64,000 nt of DNA from Apostichopus japonicus (Eukaryota; Echinodermata; Holothuroidea; Aspidochirotida; Stichopodidae). Positions 51,836 through 64,000 of the stretch are shown here, piece after piece. The stretch's first letter is position 1. Each line of letters starts with the position of its first letter. The notes beneath the pieces are model-generated. The model worked only from the letters and a program-made list of their open reading frames with translations. It ran no database searches and had not been told where the DNA came from. The DNA is taken from NCBI RefSeq assembly GCF_037975245.1, contig NC_092568.1:4349001-4413000 (forward strand), written 5' to 3'. The position numbers and the translations under genes were made by a program.

Positions 51836-53573
51836 GCATATTTGATTTTTCCTCAAATATTTAACAACTTCACGCCATTGCAGTGATTTTACTAGCTCAG
51901 GAGGGGGGGGGGGGGGGAAATGGAAAACCAACATCAATAAAGACACGTGTCCTAGTTTTGCCCCTTACTTTTCTTCCCTCTGTTACCCTCATCTCAAGTA
52001 TTTCCAGGGTGGACAATACACCTGGAAATCCATTCTTAAAAGGTCACATGTTTAATGAAGTGGTTTTATTCCTTAACGACAACCAAACAGCATGGCTATC
52101 AGTAACTACAAAAGAACAGATAAATAAATAAATAAATTTTGACTTGTAACTCTATAGACTGTTATGAACATTATTAATGATCTGCAGTGTGGAATACTTT
52201 GATACGAAATACGCTTGTGGAATTACGACTAATCGTATGGAACCAGTTGCCGCCTTTTAGACAAACTTATCGCGTTCCTTGCAGTATAAACAGTTTCCGG
52301 TGATCTTCCTTGCAGTCGTTTCTAGTATCAACGCACATTCTTTATTATTAGGAACCCGGTTACAAGTGTATAGTTAAGTGTTACATATAAACAGGATTCA
52401 AAGGAATGAACCATTGTTCCAGCTGGTGGAAACAATTGGTCATACAGGGGATATTTATAGCAATAGGAAAACCATTAAGGTGGCTTTAATGAGTGTTATA
52501 ATTTCCACATCTATCCTGTATGTCTATAAAGTGTCATTTGAAGTACTGTTATGGAAGTATAGAGTTACAATATCCCTATCATCAGAACTGCTTGAAGAAC
52601 AGAAAAGATGGCGCTTCGAGTCATACTGTACAAGTAATTATGTGCTGAAACAGTAGTAGCTTAGCTGTGTTGTATTACATTATTATTAAATTTACGGCGT
52701 TTGTACATGTTACGCAGGAATCGTTGAGACTTTTTCTTCTCTCATTCCATTAGCTGGTTATTAACCCTTAACAGTTGATGCCAATAACGGTATCAGCCCG
52801 ATTTGTATATGCAAATTAATCCAGGATATTATGTGTACCCATAACAAATTTCACGCGGGTATACTAGTCTATAGACGTATATCTGTTGTGGAAAAAACAA
52901 ATAGATTATAGCGAAAATCCAACAGTACCAACAATATTTCCTCTCCGGGGGTAGTTGATCGTGAGAAACTTAAAAAAAAAAAAAAAACTGTGATGCTGAA
53001 CAAACTGATTTGAAGCGTCTTATTTCTAAAATTGTAGCACCCAGTTTGCAAGTCCAACCATGTTCCCTCGCTTCATTCTCTGTATAATTATATTAAAAAC
53101 TGCTCCGTGCCGGAACGCAAATGAACGGTTCTTACTTATAATTTTCTTCTAGTAGTTGTTTTTATTACTTGTTTTCAATAGCAACTTTCACACTCAGCGC
53201 TTATCAGCACGTTAGGTAACACCTATACATGCATCTGCAGGGCTGTCGGATTATTCGAGGCCTATTGATGGGTTGTCCTTTTTTGTAAAAAATAAAATAA
53301 AAATAAGAGCCGTAACTAATCAGATCAAGTGAGTGACGCTAATGTAAAACAGAAATTATATGCTTTTACAGAAGCATTCCTTTTAAGTAAGGACTCGGAC
53401 ATTCATTTCTATACCGGCTCAGTGATCTAGTCTGTCCTATACTGGAGCCCGTGACACCAACGGCTTTTTTGACGCATCGGGCAAAAAAAAAAAAAAAAAA
53501 AAATACGGTACCTTTTTCTTTCGCATCAAAAAGAAAAAGGTACATTCGGCACTTCAACCGAGCCTGTATGCCG

Positions 53574-53602
53574 GTATGTCGGTATGTCGGTATGTCGGTA
53601 TG
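53574..53602. repeat. 8-bp tandem repeat (ggtatgtc)
   Basis: Four tandem units of ggtatgtc; the last merges into gtatgtgtg. Confidence 0.88.
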
Positions 53603-54640
53603 TGTGTAAACCACGTTCAACATATAGAGAAATAACTTCTTCTCATTTTAATTACAGAAACATGACTTTTCTGATACTTATGACGTAAGATAAAAATCAA
53701 TGGAAATCTTCAGGACCGTTGCAAAATAAGCAGCTATAAGACAATAAAATTATTTAATGAATCCGAAATTGTCAGGACCCTGGTTAAGTATGATTGAAAG
53801 CAATTATACTTTTGTTGTCTGGAGGTCTTGGGTCTATTTTCATCGTAAGGAGATTTTATATAGTAGTTAGCTGCAGAGCTTTAAGGCTGAGATGAGGTTT
53901 ATGCAAATATGTTCATTAGCTTACCCCTTGTAACTCGATCGTTTAGCGTTGGAGTTTGGGCTTATATATCCATTCATTCAGTCTTTCGTCCATTCGTTTA
54001 TTCGTTAATGTGTTTTTATAAGTTCATTATTAATTTCGTTCATTCCCTCTGCCTTTCATTATGTCATTTTATTCATCTCTCTATTTTTCTTATACATTGT
54101 TTCTTAAATGCATCAAGTAGTTAGATCAGTCCTGGCAATTTACACCTTCTGACACAATTGTACACTAAAGACCGTCGTATGCTTCAAACTCCAGGACAAA
54201 TACGGACACAAGGAACTCACCGTCCATAATCTATATATTTAAGAGGTGCATGGGTAAAACACCGATCCTCACTACAATTGGAATCATATACAGTCGATAG
54301 CGTAGACGATATAAAGTCAAAATTCATTGGACATTCCCAAGAATGTAGCCTACGTAAGTTATGGTAATATGAAAGTTGTGTTATTGCAACAATAACAAGA
54401 GCAAAACGTTATATGACATTATTACATGAAAATTACATTATTCTTCATTGTGGCAAAAACACCTCCTAGAGTAAAAAGAGTTGATTAATCGAGACACGGA
54501 TTCTAATGTGAGCTGAAGCGAAAAAAATGCCCTGTGGAGGCAATTTAAATCAAATTGCATGCAAAAACACAAGGTGAAAGCTCTCTATATACAGGGAATG
54601 GGTTGCAGAGGCGTACAGGTGTCAACGCCCTATACCCACA

Positions 54641-54793
<153 letters not shown>

Positions 54794-55351
54794 TCACTTT
54801 CATATCGCGGTTAGAACAGTTACCGTAACGACTTCCCCTCCATAAAGAGAAGAGTGTCGAAATATTCATAAATAGAATGTATAAGATGAAATCTAAGATC
54901 AAGTGTTAGAATTCAAGTTAATTGAAGAGAAGAAGGGAGATATTATAGATATGACCAATTGTCTAGGAACAGAACCTTCCTATAACTGTATCAAATTTTG
55001 TTTTGAACTGTAATCAAATAATGATCACAAGGTCTGAATTAAACGGCACGTAGGTATATTAAAGTCTATTTTAAATATTACCTAAAGGCTTTTCAGAATT
55101 TTATCATCATATCTACTGTTAGACGCTATATTTCCGTTCATCTCTCATTAACTGTGATAGGCCTATTTAGATATTTATAGCTTAATATAATTGCATTGTT
55201 TCTCATCCACCCCGACCCCCCCCCCCCCTCTCCATGTGGGTTGTTTGTGTGTTTTAAGCATGAAAACGATCTCGCCTATATCGAGTAGTATGAAATAATT
55301 TCTGCAAGCTAAAATAAGTCAGAAGTTACCTTCAAATAATCCGCAATATGC

Positions 55352-55545
55352 ATGTCTCCCCAACTTTGGTATTCACTTCCAAATAGCCTTCGTAAAACTC
55401 CTAAGTTTTCTCATTTTAAAAGCAATTTGAAGACAAATCTCTTCCGTCAAGCTTTTCCCGATTCTTAGATTTCTTTGGTGTGTGTCCTTTGCCCTTGTGC
55501 GCCGCTCTGATTTCGCGCCCTATAAGTACCAAGTTATTATTATGT
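55352..55545 (+). mobile_element. LINE 3' end (CR1/L2-like), strongly 5'-truncated
   Basis: Encodes the extreme C-terminus of a LINE polymerase: MSPQLWYSLPNSLRK then KFSHFKSNLKTNLFRQAF and a stop at 55466-55468. This parallels EQWNKLPNHVK...FKRKLKTYLF of the element at 38.7 kb. It is followed by a short 3' region with gcgccgctctgatttcgcgc, the tataagt motif and an att-repeat tail. It belongs to the same broad group but not the same family. Confidence 0.85.
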
Positions 55546-55885
55546 ATGCGACCGTACAGCTTTGATGCGTGTTTACTATAGAGCTTATGTTACGCATGGC
55601 GAAATCTTGCGAAAGATATTTGTAGTAATGAAACACATCGTTCGTCGAACCGGTCAAAGGAAGGTTTTGTTTCTCTCGTTTCAGTTGTCCCTATATTAAT
55701 TCAAGCAACCCCCTCCCCTACCCCTTCCCTTTGAATCACGCATCCACAAGACAAACAACTTAGTCAGGACAACAGTAAAACGTGGACGCTCTTTTATGGT
55801 TACGTTTGCATGACCTGACAGTTTTTTTTTAGCCATTTTCGTATCACTCCTTCCCTACCCTCTCTCATCCACTACATTATCGTAA

Positions 55886-56039
<154 letters not shown>

Positions 56040-56233
56040 CAATGCTACGGGCAAAAGTAAATTCAGAAACCAATATACAAGGCATTTTACAAACGAACAG
56101 TTTATTACGCAACGTTTAACCCGTTCCACAGGTCCTTTACTATATCAAGTGGTCCCGTAATGGCTTTTCAAAATGTAAATGATAAATATAATGAACGAAT
56201 TAAGAGAAATTGCAATGTCAGTAGATGACTAAC

Positions 56234-56239
56234 TATATA

Positions 56240-56321
<82 letters not shown>
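56234..56321. repeat. (AT)n microsatellite
   Basis: About 85 bp of alternating AT. Confidence 0.97.
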
Positions 56322-56326
<5 letters not shown>

Positions 56327-59300
56327 GTGAAACATAAAAGTAGTCTCGATCTTGCCTTCTATGTATATACCTTTGGGCTTACGTTTACGACAAGTGGGAA
56401 TTGAATAATGATCACAGAGGAGAGCCCAGTAATTAATCAATGCTGTTTTCGTGTTACTGAAATACACTTAGTTCAATGTTATATAATGTGCTCTAAGCTA
56501 CAACATAAAACGTGACCAAAAATAAATAATTTAATCTGTGGAATGCTAGAACATGATTTTTGACCAATTTTTTATACCTTACGTTTTATTTTATTATTCA
56601 TGATTTATTACACATTTTTTCGTTAGCGGGATTAGGTCTGCTTCCGTCAAGGTTTGATCGTTAAAAAAAAAACTAAAAAAAACCCACCGCAACAGCATAT
56701 CAATGGTTTATAATGAAGATTTTACAGATATTGCAATATTCTCAATATGTCAATGATCGCCCAATGTTCAACTTATGTACGCCTTTCATAATAAGCTGTA
56801 TGGTTTAATTTTCGTGGTTAGTACTTCATACGCCGTTTATGCTCTGTTATAAGAAAACGTAGTTAACCACAAAATATCCAAAAGTTTGATCGCAAATGGA
56901 TCATAGAGACAAATGGAACAAATGAAAATATAGTCCTTGAAGTGAAACCAGACGCATGGATCAGGAGGATTATGTCTTTAAATGCTTTTAATATCAGTTT
57001 TGTTATAACAATGACAATATCATGAAGGTTGTGAAAGCGGTCTATGGAGTCTCATGAAAGTTATCTCTGAATATTTATATCTATAAAATTGAAATCACGA
57101 ACTATCGACGTCAAAGTTTGTTTGAAATGACAGAAGAAACAAACCTTATATAAAATTTCTGAGACATAACATTTTATATCTTGGATTAAACGATTATTCC
57201 ACACTATATCTTTATTAAAAGCCCGGTCTCGTTCAGGTGTGGATTCGGGAGGGGGGAGGGGTTGTGTTACACCCTCCATTCCCCATCCATTTCATCCTCA
57301 CAAAAGCACAACCTTGTGTTTATCTCTATATACAACTTATTTATAGCCTATACATATACCTCAGAATGTTTGGTTTCTTCTGAGGGAAGACCCCGAGAGG
57401 CTACAGAATCGGTTCCAGGGACAGTGCCCCAATATCTTGTCCCTGGCTCAAGGTATAGTTGATTTGAATTAATGATACCTATTTTGACTGGCTAAACATT
57501 CAATGGTCCAGGAAGTTATATCACATATTTGGTGATCAGTGATGTTATCTGGGTAGACATTCATACTTAGATAATTATTAATATTGTTGTTGATTTAATC
57601 TTGGAACCTGATACATTTGGAATGTTAACAGAGCTGTTATTATGGTCTCTGTCGTTAGAATTTCATCGAAATGCAATTCCTTGGTAGAACTTATTTAATT
57701 TTTTCACGTGGATGAATTGTTGAAATATGATAGAGAAAAACAAAGATTTTTTATTTTTTGTTTTAGCTCAGTTGCCCAGATGACATCACGCACTCTGCTG
57801 CTGTCAAATGCGTTTACAAAATATCAAATTATTTATACTACAAATTAATATATTCGCGAAATAAAAATGCTATGAGGATTTGGTTGCGACCTCAATTGTG
57901 GAACATTTCCAGCAAGTTTGCGAAGCAATTAGCTTCATCCACCGGTATAATATGTTTTAAAAAATCAGTTTATTTAGGACCTTATAGATATTTCTTAGTT
58001 AGACAGAGGCGTATGTGTGAGAGAGGGAGAGGGGGGGGGGGGGGATACAACTCAAACAAATTTAACGAACGCTCACTTTTAATCGAGTTGCGAATCTCAC
58101 CTATATCCCAGTGTCCTCGTGCATAATTTAACGCCTAAAACAATTTTGAAGGAATGAATTTTAACATGATGAGATTATATATTGAAGGTATCTATTTAAA
58201 AACATAACGGAAAGGAATTCCGTCGTGGTGTATTTTCCATATTGAAGGGGGCGGGGTGGGGTGGGAGAGGGAGGTATAACTTTGTTTCTCACATCTTTTG
58301 CTGTGCGTCAACTTTATTTACGCATGCATCCTCGGTGCTTTAAAATATAAAGTTAAGAAATTAAATATGATCAGTGTTTCTTTCGAGGCCAATCATGACA
58401 TGAAGTCGACTGAAAATTGGAAATTATCAAGCCTATACATATAATTAATTTGTTGATTGCACAAATGAAAAATTTCACTTAGCGATATTGAAATTTAGGA
58501 TGTCAATTAGTGTTAGGTCACTTTTAGATATTAGTCTCTCAGACGAAAATTGTATTTCAAATGGAAGCAATTTACAGATAATAAATACCTTTTTTTTCTT
58601 TAACTATATTTCTACATTTAAAATTCCCTTTGCGAAGGTACATGTTTATTTTATACCTGAAGTGGTTGCATGCTAATTCCCGACGTTTAGACTAAATTTT
58701 TAGCCGTTTGAGTAATTACAATAAGGAAAAACTATTAAAGCTTCAATATTGACAAGTTAACATGCGTGATTATTTTGCAATGGTATAAAAACATTGACGT
58801 ATGAAGTGATAATTAACATGTAAAGTGTTATTCGATATATGTGTGAGGCCCTTCACTGTAATTTGCCTCCATCCATCTCCATCTCCCAATTACATCATTC
58901 TGTTCTCTGAACTTAGTCACATGAAAGTATATGTTTTTTTTAGTTGTCGTATACTCATACGTATACAACCCGCTCCTTAGTCCTAACGTAATAATTTACT
59001 AGACTGAAAAATCAGTTTATGCGATAACTTTCAATGGGGGGGGGGGGGGGGGAATAATTATCGGTTAAACTATAGCTTGACATTAAATATAAAAAATAAA
59101 TTTAAGAAAACCCCATCAATATCACCCCCCCCCCCCCCGGCACCTTTATTAAGAATTAAAAGATATAAAAGGCCTTTTAACGTAAATCTTAACCAAAAGC
59201 CCTCCTCATAATTAAGGTTGTGAAAAACTTCTCCAAATCAGCCAATTATAAGCATTTTATTTTTATTTTTTTATTTTAGAAGATAAATATTACTTTTCTC

Positions 59301-59599
59301 ATATTCGTTTATGTTTACGAATGAAAGACTTGAACAAGTCTTAAATGTACAACAACTCTGCAGACTGTTCTATCTCCCCCCCCCCCCCACCCCCTTTTTT
59401 GGGTCTTTCTTCTGTTTACTTTTTGACACGGCAAGTTTCCTACAGTTATTGCATTGTTGTTATATTTATTCTGCGATGCTGTGAGAGGGGTGGAACGTGG
59501 GGGGGGGGGGCGGGGAGGAACCGGCCGGATTTAAATGCAAGTTAAACATGACGGTTGGGCACATGGCTCCTGTTTAATAAATGAAGGTTTAATACTCAC

Positions 59600-59871
59600 A
59601 ATATTTCTGTGTTTGTTGGTAAATTGATGTTTTTCAAAGATGGAAAGATTGATCCTCTACATTCGACCATCCTGTCGGTTTCCTTGCACACGCACCCGTT
59701 ATCTTCGCAACCTGTCAATCTGTGGGTCCCTTCTATCGTTGCATCGCGGGATGTTGTCATGGTAACCGTGGTAGTTTGCTTGATTTCTGGCGGTACGGTA
59801 TGTACGAACCAATCCGCTAGCGTCGTCTGCCACACCAGCAAAAAGACGATCAACGAACGTCCAGAAAACAT
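59600..59871 (-). CDS. LGR exon 1: signal peptide and Cys-rich N-cap
   Basis: ATG at 59871-59869, with an in-frame TAA six codons upstream that fixes the start. Encodes residues 1-90 plus two bases. MFSGRSLIVFLLVWQTTLA is a clear signal peptide. A Thr-rich spacer of about 35 residues follows, then the LRR N-cap CEDNGCVCKETDRMVEC (spacing C-x4-C-x-C-x7-C) and the first repeat strand KNINLPTNTEI. The donor is TT then gtgagt, phase 2. Vertebrate FSHR/TSHR exon 1 ends at the same point (PPSTQTL). The plus-strand frame over the same bases is a shadow. The Thr-rich spacer before the N-cap is longer than in human TSHR. Confidence 0.88.
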
Positions 59872-61695
59872 ACTTGAAAACTCGATTTACTCAGCTGTCT
59901 TGTAATAAGTTTTAAGCGAGGGAATCCAAAAACTAGACAGAAGAGTAGACAGGTAGAGGAATGAATCAAAACCAAGTAATCAAAAATGCCAGTTTCGCTT
60001 GAAGAATTTTCCGGCCTTCTTCTTACCGGCAAATATTGTAATTGTGTTACTTGAATTAACCACAACTCAGTTCACATGGAAGGACATGTCTAAAATACAA
60101 TCCTCTGATTTTGAATCTCCTTGTTAGTAAAACCAGAAATCGATGGAAGGACCTTTTTTTCTTCTCGATCTAAAACATCGCAAGAAATAAAAGCAGAGAG
60201 AAATTGATACCTCTTACTCTCGTTACGAAACTCCTTCTCAACTAGAAGTAATGTTGCTCACGACTTCATAACAGAAATCAGGCGATACCCAAATCTGTAT
60301 TCAGTTCTTCGTACGCATTCAGGAGTATAAACGGGGTAATTGACTGTAGCTTTAAAGATGATTTGAAATATCCTCTCCGCCCTTGGATGATCGGAATCCT
60401 GATGAAGTAAAACTGCTCATTTTCTCGAGACGGAGGGCAAGAGTAAAATAGCTCAAAGAGCGGAGAAATAACCGACTCAGATTTCAAGTAATGGTTGACA
60501 ACATCAGAAATCGTCAGTTTCTTTTTTTCTTCCTTTCTTTTTCACCTTTTCCTTCTTTTTTAACCTTTCTCCAACAAGACGAAGAATGAAGTGACTTAAT
60601 AGCAGTTCTTGGGGTAGCGGATGATAATCTGTCTGATGAAACTTCTAGAAAAAATAAGATATAACCATCATGAACGAATCAGCAAACTTAAGGTTCATCC
60701 AGGGGAGTCCTATCTAAGGCTCCATATCCGACGTTTTGTCTGAAAGCAACTAACCACCGAATAACTGCATCATGTCCATAAAAAGAGTCCAGAATATTTA
60801 CTTTTCCCCTTGCCGGTAGTAGCTTCGAGTGGATACTGGAGCCACCGTGAGCTAAACTAATTAGTAATCTTTACGTTGAGTGTTATTAAGCGTGTTATCA
60901 GTTTCACTGACAAATGATTCAAGCGGTTAGCCCCTTTTCATTTCAACTCGAATAGAAATGGTGAGCGTACGGATGTACGGTAGAGGATACGGTCCATAGA
61001 ATATCTGCCCTTCACTTAATTGCATGTGCATATAATATACACTAGTGTACATTGATAGTCGTTTGTCTACGCCGTGGGAGTTTTAAAGCTAGCTTTCTTG
61101 TAACTGTTTTCCTTCTAATTATTTGTCATAGTTTCAATAACAGTTTATTTACAAGATTTGCTTAGACTCCATAAGATGGTTATCTCGGAATAACATATTT
61201 GAATTTATCAACACCCAGACAGCCAATCCAAATACATTACTGTTATTTATTTTAATGTATGTTAATCAAACCTGTAAAATAATAAAATTGCGAACATGGT
61301 CATTAAACATACTTTGTATCTACATGTCTATTGTATACTAGAATGGAATTATGAGAGGCAGCGGCGGAGGAGGATACTTAACTCCTCTTATCCCATCATA
61401 TCGTGGGTTCATTGGCACTGAAAGCATCTCTTTCAGCTAGCATTTGAAAATATCGATTAGATATGATATACCAACTATATATATATATATCCTACAACAA
61501 TATAGGTCAGTAGCTTGGCTAGTCACGTTTCATTTCAAATGAATGATGACGGAGAAGCTGGGCAGGGCAGAGCAAGATTTTATCCTTATGCTCTTTTTTT
61601 TGACATTCGAGTAATGTTGAAACGAATGCCGATGTAGGCATGCTACAGCTGAGGGCCTCACAAGCCGCATGGGCCTCGAAATTTGTTAGTTCCAG

Positions 61696-61750
<55 letters not shown>

Positions 61751-61806
61751 CGTATTTGTTCACAAATGATTTTCGAGTTGGATAGCATCATGTTTGATCT
61801 CTAGAG
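59872..61806. other. Region upstream of the LGR start codon
   Basis: Should contain the 5' UTR and possibly the promoter of the minus-strand LGR gene. I could not place a TATA box, transcription start or 5' UTR intron with confidence. Small (AT)n stretches lie at 61473-61490 and 61698-61749. No other gene is supported. Confidence 0.4.
61698..61749. repeat. (AT)n microsatellite
   Basis: About 50 bp of alternating AT. Confidence 0.95.
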
Positions 61807-61809
61807 TAT

Positions 61810-62043
61810 AGGGCAAAATATGTCACCAAAAACAGAACTAGTATTGTTCGATATAGGAGACAAACGCCTACAGTGGAATTACGATCTTCCTTACCGGTTT
61901 CGAACCTCTGGACATACAATCAGCGTCCATAGCCTAGTGGTTAGGGTGTCCGCGTACAGAGCGGGAGGCCCGTGGTTCGAATCCCGGTGGAGGCTGAAAG
62001 TTTTTTTCACTGTTCCAACTCATTACGATTTTCATTTATTTTC
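61810..62043 (+). mobile_element. tRNA-derived SINE, copy B (best preserved)
   Basis: A head of about 110 bp (gcaaaatatgtcaccaaaaa ... ggtttcgaacctctggacat) shares its start with copy C and its end with copy A. Then comes a 72-nt tRNA-like body (61923-61994): acceptor arms GCGTCCA/TGGAGGC pair at 6 of 7 positions, A-box tagcctagtggttagggtg, a 4-bp anticodon stem ccgc/gcgg with a 7-nt loop, and a perfect B-box ggttcgaatcc. A short T-rich spacer leads into a 130-bp AT tail. The body is too derived, and lacks its own terminator context, to be called a functional tRNA gene. Confidence 0.9.
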
Positions 62044-62939
<896 letters not shown>

Positions 62940-63283
62940 TGAATTTGTAACGCAAACAGCAGATATCACATCATATCAGTGAGCATGAAAATGGCGTTCC
63001 AGGATGAAAAGCCTCAAAACTGTCCGACTTGCCTGAAAAAATAACCAAAAATTTTCGCGCGCGCTCAACGTGTTAATGTCAATATCATATAAGCAAGCCT
63101 CGGTTATTACATCGCATGCCATCATGTACCGTACGTTCCGTTAAAATTGCGCAGTATACCGCGGGATGCTAATGTAAACAACGACATGTCTCATGTAGAT
63201 GTATAAAAAGCACGGAGGTCCAATTATGTCAAAACTCTCTTTTACATTAGTAATGGCGAATTAGGGGCTGCACCCCCGCCGCG

Positions 63284-63660
63284 CAGTGGCGGAGCGTCCA
63301 TACGGTTATGGGGGCGGATGCCCCCCTGACGGACTCAAATGGACTGCTGGCGCCTTTTTCAGCTCTTTACCACTTTTTACTTATTCTAGATTATTGACTT
63401 TTTTATTGCGCCCTTATCTACTTATTGACATTTGTCACATTTTGTTGGTGTAATTTGGCGATGACACCTTATTCTTCGTTTATCTGCAAATTAGCCAGGC
63501 CCAGAAAGGGTCATTTCCGGCGATCTAGGGAGTATCTTTACTCAAAAATTTTCTGTACGCTACGCGCCAACCAGTGGTGGCGCTCCGCTTAGATAGTGTC
63601 GAAAGCGCCCCTACAGACCATTCTCGCCCCTCCTGACCAATACCCCTAGCTCCGCCACTG
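63284..63660. mobile_element. Non-autonomous hAT-type MITE, 377 bp, nested in an older repeat
   Basis: The left end cagtggcggagc (63284) and right end gctccgccactg are inverted 12-bp repeats. Exact 8-bp direct repeats ccgccgcg flank it (63276-63283 and 63661-63668). The interior has the same core (catttccggcgatctaggga ... gcgccaaccagtggtggcgc) as the elements at 21.8-22.5 and 62.7-62.9 kb. No coding capacity. The flanking DNA (ggggctgcacccccgccgcg | cctcctacgcctatg) looks like the end of another element of this kind. Confidence 0.87.
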
Positions 63661-63851
63661 CCGCCGCGCCTCCTACGCCTATGTGTGTAGTGTTCGGTTT
63701 CGGAAATATCTGCTATTTTTTCATTTCCTTCAACCAAGTTTTATAATAGCCGTTATAAGAGGTTTTAATATTTGTACACCAATAAATTAACTGTGTCTGA
63801 AGTTTCGAAAATTTCTGACCAACATTCTGCATCACACTTCCCTCTACTCGT

Positions 63852-64000
63852 GCAATTTTGACCGGTCTGTTAGGGTTGATGGAAGTTTTTCTATATTGGT
63901 TGTCCATAGATGAAATTTTGTACAACATTATGGGTATGTTTTGAACTGAGTTTATTCACGAGAAATGTGAATTTTCAAATTCTGAACAAATATGGGGCTT
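63852..64000 (-). repeat. Dispersed repeat, copy 2 (cut by the window end)
   Basis: The reverse complement matches 46211-46351 closely (aatttgaaaattcacatttc, catctatggacaacc, aacagaccgg). Copy 2 continues past the point where copy 1 is interrupted by (AT)n and a SINE. Confidence 0.75.

Noticed and set aside
59609-59905. 98-codon plus-strand frame
   Set aside because: Complement of LGR exon 1, which has a signal peptide, N-cap cysteines, an in-frame upstream stop and a donor.
61923-61994. Functional tRNA gene
   Set aside because: It has a cloverleaf but sits inside a SINE with relatives at 11.8 and 46.5 kb and an AT tail, so it is a retroelement promoter.

Overview
The window is eukaryotic, AT-rich, intron-dominated DNA, most likely from a marine invertebrate deuterostome. 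An echinoderm such as a sea cucumber fits best, but that is an inference from the receptor type, the base composition, the long (AT)n arrays and the repeat style; no sequence proves the species. No prokaryotic gene, operon or CRISPR array is present.

The one host gene I can identify fills the window on the minus strand. It is a leucine-rich-repeat GPCR of the glycoprotein-hormone-receptor class (type A LGR, the FSHR/LHCGR/TSHR/thyrostimulin-receptor family). Six exons were found by splice sites and protein motifs: exon 1 (59871-59600, ATG, signal peptide, Cys-rich N-cap), four short LRR exons (14488-14417, 9422-9348, 7033-6956, 4782-4714) and one large exon (873 to past base 1) carrying the last LRRs, the hinge, TM1 and TM2. 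Every junction is phase 2, as in vertebrate receptors. Intron 1 is about 45.1 kb. The joined coding part in the window is 479 codons plus 2 nt; the rest of the 7TM domain lies to the left of base 1. Vertebrate receptors have seven short LRR exons, so up to three were lost or not recognised.

The introns hold transposon relics and simple repeats. They include a decayed CR1/L2-like LINE (36.9-39.05 kb) and a second LINE tail (55.35 kb); a foldback element with 35-bp perfect inverted ends beside an LRR exon (4.06-4.63 kb); two hAT-type MITEs with exact 8-bp target duplications (21.8-22.5 and 63.3-63.7 kb) and a truncated relative; two tRNA-derived SINE families, the first with long (AT)n tails; a U2-snRNA-like fragment; a second foldback at 50.8-51.0 kb; tandem arrays of 32, 60 and about 170 bp; and at least 15 (AT)n arrays. 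A 150-bp coding-like segment with good splice sites at 24.0-24.16 kb belongs to no gene I recognise.

Nothing here works as a multi-gene system. The functional story is one hormone-receptor gene whose very long introns have gathered mobile DNA.
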